Positions 43,428 to 47,081 of a DNA stretch of 47,081 nucleotides are shown in pieces. Below the pieces are notes generated by a model. It had not been told where the DNA came from and ran no database searches. It was given only the letters and a program-made list of their open reading frames with translations. Source of the stretch: an uncultured Aquimarina sp. Its GTDB lineage: Bacteria > Bacteroidota > Bacteroidia > Flavobacteriales > Flavobacteriaceae. The stretch spans positions 1 to 47,081 of the forward strand of contig CANMLS010000040.1 in the NCBI GenBank assembly GCA_947498785.1, read 5' to 3'. Made by a program: the position numbers and the translations under genes. Positions within the stretch are counted from its first letter, which is position 1; every line of letters begins with the position of its first letter.

Positions 43428-43525
43428 AGTTATTTTTTAAGCAATTGACTTCCTGTGCTAATTTTATTTTGAATATATTAAAACTGTCTAAGTTTATCAA
43501 AAATAGTAGTTGTGCAACGGTTACT
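43428..43525. mobile_element. 148-bp MITE, copy 4 (left third missing)
   Basis: It begins at 'GTTATTTTTTAAGCAATTG' and ends GTTGTGCAACGGTTACT, so only the right two thirds of the element remain. It is followed by 'GTTGTTACCCAACG'. Confidence 0.7.
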
Positions 43526-43529
43526 GTTG

Positions 43530-43877
43530 TTACCCAACGTTTTTTATTCCAATTTTGTCTTCAATCCAATCGTGGAAATATATTACTAATCCAATAATTA
43601 GATGGAAACCAATTAATATTTGTCCTAGTAATTCTTCTGAACCTCTAGAATACATTCCAAATAATCCTGTAACGATATGATAAGCTGTTAATAAGAAAAG
43701 TCCAATATTAGATTTACTATTCAAAACCCATAATATTAATATTATCTGGACTATTAATCTACCAATTTGAGTTGGAAGTCTTTCTCCTCCTATTTTATTG
43801 TTCACTAAAATTATCAAAATAATTTCAACTATGATTGTTAAAATTATGGCTGAAATTAAAACAGGTCTACTTTTCAT
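43530..43877 (-). CDS. Small four-helix membrane protein
   Basis: This 115-residue protein has four hydrophobic segments (about residues 6-25, 37-53, 59-78, 85-105) and a charged Lys/Asp-rich tail. Its ATG overlaps the stop of the upstream 44434 gene (ATGA), so the two are translationally coupled. No family is recognised. Coupling to a soluble partner leaves a toxin-immunity or membrane-partner role open. Confidence 0.6.
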   Translation of the reverse strand: MKSRPVLISAIILTIIVEIILIILVNNKIGGERLPTQIGRLIVQIILILWVLNSKSNIGLFLLTAYHIVTGLFGMYSRGSEELLGQILIGFHLIIGLVIYFHDWIEDKIGIKNVG

Positions 43878-44434
43878 CTAGTTTCTCTATATAATTTCTG
43901 TTTACGAACTTGTTTAAACTTCCACATTCGATATCTTAATTTACCTAAGAACTTATCTAATTCGTGTCTGATTCGACCAAGTTCCCAATTTACGTCAAAT
44001 TTTTTCTCTGGTTTATTTGAGTTTGGAGGTTTAGTTGCATAAGAAGGTCGAGCAACTTTACAATGTAACATTGGCTCGTTATTTATTATTGTTGGATAAA
44101 ATTCTGCCGTATGAGATGTTTTTAAAAAGTATCTAATTTCGATTATGGTTTTATTTGACAACGATTTATATATGTAAAGGTTTATATCATAAAGATTTTC
44201 ATAAATCATAGTCAATTCAGTAACAATTTTGTTCAAAGATTTAGGTGATTTTTTATCATTGATTTTTTTTCGAATTTTAGCACGTTCAAAATAGTTCTTT
44301 CCAATATTTTCGTCAATTTCCGACATTATATATTCACAATTCCTCGATATTTTATTCCAACAAATATCAGTGGCTATATCAATCAAATTTGATGTAGCCT
44401 CAGAAATTTTATTCTTGAGTTCCGCTTTTTTCAT
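43874..44434 (-). CDS. Hypothetical protein, coiled-coil rich
   Basis: The start is set at ATG 44434 (MKKAELKNKI). The longer frame to 44464 runs into the IS481-type element end and is spurious. The 186-residue protein is basic and mostly helical ('IDENIGKNYFERAKIRKKI', 'RIRHELDKFLGKLRYRMWKF'). A central stretch 'NEPMLHCKVARPSYATKPPN' is Pro-rich. No family is recognised. It is coupled to the membrane protein downstream. Confidence 0.6.
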   Translation of the reverse strand: MKKAELKNKISEATSNLIDIATDICWNKISRNCEYIMSEIDENIGKNYFERAKIRKKINDKKSPKSLNKIVTELTMIYENLYDINLYIYKSLSNKTIIEIRYFLKTSHTAEFYPTIINNEPMLHCKVARPSYATKPPNSNKPEKKFDVNWELGRIRHELDKFLGKLRYRMWKFKQVRKQKLYRETR

Positions 44435-44436
44435 AA

Positions 44437-44761
44437 TGTTCGTAAAGGGACATAGTTTACACAAGTTAAAGATTAAGGTTTACACTAAATTAATTTCTAA
44501 TCTTGTCGATTGTTGTTTATTTCTAAGATGTTTTTCATCAAAGAAACCTAAAAATACATTTCTAAAAAAGACTTTCCAAATGCCATTACCAATATCTTCA
44601 ATAGCGATGTATTTTCCTTTTAAAGTTGCAGAGACATATACCCAATAATAGAACTTCCACCTAACCGCTCCACTCTTAGTTACTTTTAGGACTTTGTACT
44701 TAGTAAATAAGCACAGACCTTACGATGAAGTCTTAAAGCCCTATGTTTTCTTATACATTGT
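44437..44761 (-). pseudogene. Family C copy 3: IS481-type transposase C-terminus relic
   Basis: It has the same content as copy 2: the element end GTTCGTAAAGGGACATAG at 44437 and a transposase tail frame 'GKYIAIEDIGNGIWKVFFRN' with a stop after 'LEINLV'. The segment 44479-44761 looks identical to 38262-38544. The element is joined to a MITE copy at ATTGT (44757-44761), whereas copy 2 lacks the MITE there. Confidence 0.75.
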
Positions 44762-44908
44762 GGCTGTTGCACAACCTCAATTTCTAAAACATCAAGTATT
44801 TTACACGTTGAGTTATTTTTTAAACAATTGACTTTCAGTGCTAATTTTATTTTGAATATATTAAAACAGTCTGAGTTTATTAAAAATAGTAGTTGTGCAA
44901 CGGTTACC
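44762..44908. mobile_element. 148-bp MITE, copy 5
   Basis: Ends GGCTGTTGCACAACC and GTTGTGCAACGGTTACC, with perfect 5-bp target duplications ATTGT at 44757-44761 and 44909-44913. An open minus-strand frame beginning 'MVTVAQLLFLINSDC' spans it. It abuts the boundary motif TTGTTAGCCACTGG. Confidence 0.75.
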
Positions 44909-44912
44909 ATTG

Positions 44913-46505
44913 TTAGCCACTGGGCTTTTCTTCGCTCAATTCAAAATATTTATCTAAAGTATTGAAAGTAAATACAGATTTGACAAATATTTCTTCCATA
45001 ACTTGAACATAATTATCACCTTCAATTCCGAAATATTTGATAGCTCTTTTACATTCCTTATTCGATTCACTAAATGTATGAGCAATTAATCCAGACCTCA
45101 GATTTTGTAGATTTCTTAAAAATTCAAACATATCAGGTATATTCATTCCGTTCGATTCCAAAAATTTCTCAAACTTTCCAATTCCCCTGATTTTTGAATC
45201 TAACTTTAACCCTTTTGCTAATTCTTTTTCGTTTAATCTATCAATGGTAAGTTTAACAATAGTCAATGTTTGTTCACAAAATGCTTTAACATTGTTAGAT
45301 GTTATTTTATGTAATGCCGTAAATAGATATTCATCTGTTTTTGACAAAGGTTTATATAATTTCCAACCAAACTTATCTTCCCACTTTTTATTAAAACTCT
45401 TATATTTTGATTTGAAAAATAAATCAGCTGTTTCTGGTTGTTTAGCCCAATTACCTTCTATCATTGTTGTATAATAAGTTCGGCTTATATTCATTCCTTC
45501 TTTTGGTGGAATATTGTATTGTTTCCAGTGAAGTTGTTCCAATTCTGGAAGCATTCTTAAATTAGTAAGGAATACTGGAATATACTCATCTACATTATTA
45601 TCTATTTTCAATCTAAAAAACTTTGAGCCAACGCTAAACCCATCAACTTGATACTTGTTTGGTTCATTGTAATATCTGTTTAAAACCTCTTTTTTGAAAT
45701 ATGTTACTTTAAAATGATTTCCGTCTGTTTCTCCACAATCTTCGTAAATTAATTCCCCTTCATCATCAATTCCAATTATGAAGCTTTCGTTTTTTGATTC
45801 TCCAAAGTCAAAATGCGATTTTTTTATTTCATTTGGCTTAATAAATACTTTTCCCATTATCCAACTTTGAGTTTTGTCGGATACATTTCTAATTAAATGA
45901 CTATAAATAAAATCACTTTCCTTTTTTAGTTCGTCTTTGTGTTTGATATTCCAATCTGTTGGGATTTTTTTGAGCAATCTCATAAAATCATAGGAAACAA
46001 CGAAATTCATATCTCTCATTGTGATGTATTCTCTCAAATACTTAATTTTGACTTTAATCAATTTTGGTTCTATAGTTAGTACTTCGTCCAATTCTCCATA
46101 ATCGCTGACATAATAAAATGTACGATTTTGTTTGTCATTTCCTTTTTCATAAAGTCGAAAGTAGAGAACAAATTCTTCTGCAACATCTATATATTTTATT
46201 GATGTCTCTGGTAATGAAAAACTCTTGTAAAGTAAAAAAGGTTCTAAGCCTTCTTCATCATTAGATTTATATGTGTTATCTCCATAAACCGATGGTTTCC
46301 CTTCACTCCCCATTTGAAATGGCCAATTGTAGTCTTTACTGTATTTTTCTACCTTGTCGTTTGCTATTAGACAGCAATATATTCCAGCAGAATCGTCTAA
46401 ATCTTTAGAGTCGTCTTCGTATATTTTTAACCAACCGTTTTTGATTAAGAATTTGGATTCAATTTCCTTTTTTTTATCCTCTAAAAGGAAATAGTCTTTT
46501 TCCAT
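44913..46505 (-). CDS. Large hypothetical protein with HEPN-like C-terminus
   Basis: This 530-residue protein has no signal and no membrane segments. Most of it is unrecognised alpha/beta sequence. The last ~100 residues are helical and contain 'LRNLQNLRSGLIAHTFSESN', where RSGLIAH fits the R-x(4-6)-H pattern of HEPN domains (RNase or scaffold helical bundles in toxin-antitoxin and phage-defence proteins). The preceding 'FCEQTLTIVKLTIDRLNEKE' helices suit such a bundle. It is a lone gene between a MITE and a family A copy. A defence role is inference only. Confidence 0.65.
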   Translation of the reverse strand: MEKDYFLLEDKKKEIESKFLIKNGWLKIYEDDSKDLDDSAGIYCCLIANDKVEKYSKDYNWPFQMGSEGKPSVYGDNTYKSNDEEGLEPFLLYKSFSLPETSIKYIDVAEEFVLYFRLYEKGNDKQNRTFYYVSDYGELDEVLTIEPKLIKVKIKYLREYITMRDMNFVVSYDFMRLLKKIPTDWNIKHKDELKKESDFIYSHLIRNVSDKTQSWIMGKVFIKPNEIKKSHFDFGESKNESFIIGIDDEGELIYEDCGETDGNHFKVTYFKKEVLNRYYNEPNKYQVDGFSVGSKFFRLKIDNNVDEYIPVFLTNLRMLPELEQLHWKQYNIPPKEGMNISRTYYTTMIEGNWAKQPETADLFFKSKYKSFNKKWEDKFGWKLYKPLSKTDEYLFTALHKITSNNVKAFCEQTLTIVKLTIDRLNEKELAKGLKLDSKIRGIGKFEKFLESNGMNIPDMFEFLRNLQNLRSGLIAHTFSESNKECKRAIKYFGIEGDNYVQVMEEIFVKSVFTFNTLDKYFELSEEKPSG

Positions 46506-46537
46506 TTTTTATTCGTTACAGATTATTTTTTGTCTTG

Positions 46538-46620
46538 TGGCCAACACCAATATATAGTTACCATGGTAACTATATATTTATATATGAGGAACTAATGTAG
46601 TAAATCTTTTAAGTTTTTAA
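46538..46620 (-). repeat. Family A boundary element, copy 7 (attached to longer recombinase relic)
   Basis: It starts GGCCAACACC with a perfect palindrome at 46549-46578 (half site AATATATAGTTACCA) and continues into the 'GAGGAACTAATGTAGTAAAT' segment. On the minus strand the recombinase relic's last codons run directly into it, so this copy shows the repeat in its presumed original place at the 3' end of the recombinase gene. Confidence 0.75.
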
Positions 46621-46950
46621 GCTTTTTTTATAGCAGTATAAATATAACTTTAGTTTATATATTTTATCTTTTTAATATCACCAATAACTGATTGATTTAT
46701 AACAGCATATCAATCTCTACCTCCCTTTGCTTGCTTGATTTTTATACATATGTTTGCTATCAATATCTATAAGTTGGAAATCCAATAACTCATTTCTTCG
46801 CAACCCAGAAGAACATAGTAGGTAACGTATTTATATTTTAGTTTTTTTGGTGAGATCAATCATTCTTAGGATATCTTCTTTAGCCAATACACTTAATAGT
46901 TTCTACTATTTTCTAGATTGTTCAATGCTATAAAATCGATTTGGCATTTT
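46590..46950 (-). pseudogene. Tyrosine recombinase (phage-integrase family) relic
   Basis: One minus-strand frame reads 'PNRFYSIEQSRK', two stops, 'KLLSVLAKEDILRMIDLTKK', a stop after 'TKI', 'IRYLLCSSGLRRNELLDFQL', 'IDIDSKHMYKNQASKGR', a stop, and 'RLICCYKSISYW'. SSGLRRNELL carries the first catalytic Arg of tyrosine recombinases, and IDIDSKHM plus KG.. the beta-hairpin with the catalytic Lys. The part with the second Arg and His (LRHSFATH) is deleted here but survives in family A copies. The end 'LYLYCYKKSLKT' joins family A copy 7. At least four in-frame stops make it dead. Confidence 0.8.
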
Positions 46951-46985
46951 ACACCAGACTAACTTTCCTGATGACTATAACAAAC

Positions 46986-47081
46986 CTAACCAATACTCTT
47001 GACAGCAGAGCTGGGTGTCTTGACAACAGAGCTAACACTCTTGACGGTAGAGCTGGGTGTCTTGACAACAGAGCTAACACT
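46986..47081 (-). CDS. Possible C-terminus of a heptad-repeat protein, cut by the window edge
   Basis: The minus strand is open from the window edge to a TAG at 46986-46988. It reads repeats of the form S-V-S-S-V-V-K / T-P-S-S-(T/A)-V-K. The 21-bp DNA repeat equals seven codons, so the frame is kept. The plus strand is also open (L-D-N-R-A-N-T repeats), so coding is uncertain. Confidence 0.3.
   Translation of the reverse strand, partial: SVSSVVKTPSSTVKSVSSVVKTPSSAVKSIG
46998..47081. repeat. 21-bp tandem repeat (four units, continues past the edge)
   Basis: Units start at 46998, 47019, 47040 and 47061. Two alternating types occur, CTTGAC(A/G)G(C/T)AGAGCTGGGTGT (shown in ambiguity form) and CTTGACAACAGAGCTAACACT, giving a 42-bp higher-order period. 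The last unit ends exactly at the window edge, so the array is probably longer. Confidence 0.9.

Noticed and set aside
10410..46950. A classical integron with attC sites
   Set aside because: The cores (GTTAGC, GTTGGC) do not fit GTTRRRY strictly, sites are up to 335 bp, no intact integrase is present, and several units carry their own promoters; I therefore call it integron-like only.
1..47081. CRISPR array, rRNA or tRNA genes
   Set aside because: The only tandem repeat is the 21-bp minisatellite at the right edge, without spacers; no tRNA cloverleaf or rRNA segment was recognised by eye.

Overview
The window comes from an AT-rich Bacteroidota genome, most likely a marine member of the Flavobacteriaceae. 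The signs are promoters of the TAnnTTTG type, few Shine-Dalgarno sequences, lipoprotein signals ending in a Cys followed by acidic and Ser residues, many AraC regulators, and an Hcp/TssD protein of the Bacteroidetes-type T6SS. Genus cannot be decided from this sequence.

Layout. 1-8 kb looks like ordinary chromosome: a lipoprotein, a convergent YdeP/FdhF-type molybdopterin oxidoreductase (a 28-bp perfect hairpin lies between their 3' ends), a region of gene relics, and a TetR-regulated ABC exporter operon whose promoter sits between two operator copies. 8-10.5 kb holds a secreted DJ-1/PfpI protein with a Cys-rich metal-binding-like leader, a GlxA-type AraC regulator, and an ORF-less group II intron directly upstream of that regulator. 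From about 10.4 kb to the right edge, nearly all genes lie on the minus strand as lone genes or two- to three-gene units: AraC+SDR, AraC+small protein+MDR reductase, GNAT, SRPBCC proteins, YafY+GyrI-like+DUF1801, HxlR/SnoaL, CRP+tautomerase, TetR+flavodoxin, arylamine N-acetyltransferase, GH2, T6SS cargo, and a HEPN-like protein.

The units are separated by dispersed repeats. Family A (seven copies, up to about 335 bp) carries the decayed last ~45 codons of a tyrosine recombinase, usually followed by a 30-bp palindrome, and is bounded by GCCAAC/GTTAGC-like ends. Family B is an about 190-bp element with inverted ends, often with a nested 148-bp MITE. Family C is the tail of an IS481-like transposase. 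A longer decayed copy of the tyrosine recombinase lies at the right edge next to the last family A copy. Together this looks like an integron-like gene-cassette array with unusual, recombinase-derived boundary elements and no intact integrase in view. This is my main hypothesis and it is not proven: the cores do not match the classical attC consensus strictly.

Many cassettes pair a small redox, detoxification or ligand-binding protein with its own regulator, so each looks like a self-contained stress-response module. One cassette carries a T6SS tube protein with a C-terminal extension (broken by one base in a homopolymer), a GxSxG hydrolase as candidate effector and a small membrane protein as candidate immunity protein. 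Several genes are frameshifted (N-acetyltransferase, DUF4377-like lipoprotein, TssD), and there are IS200 and IS481 relics, so the region is old and eroding in places while containing one recent 283-bp duplication.
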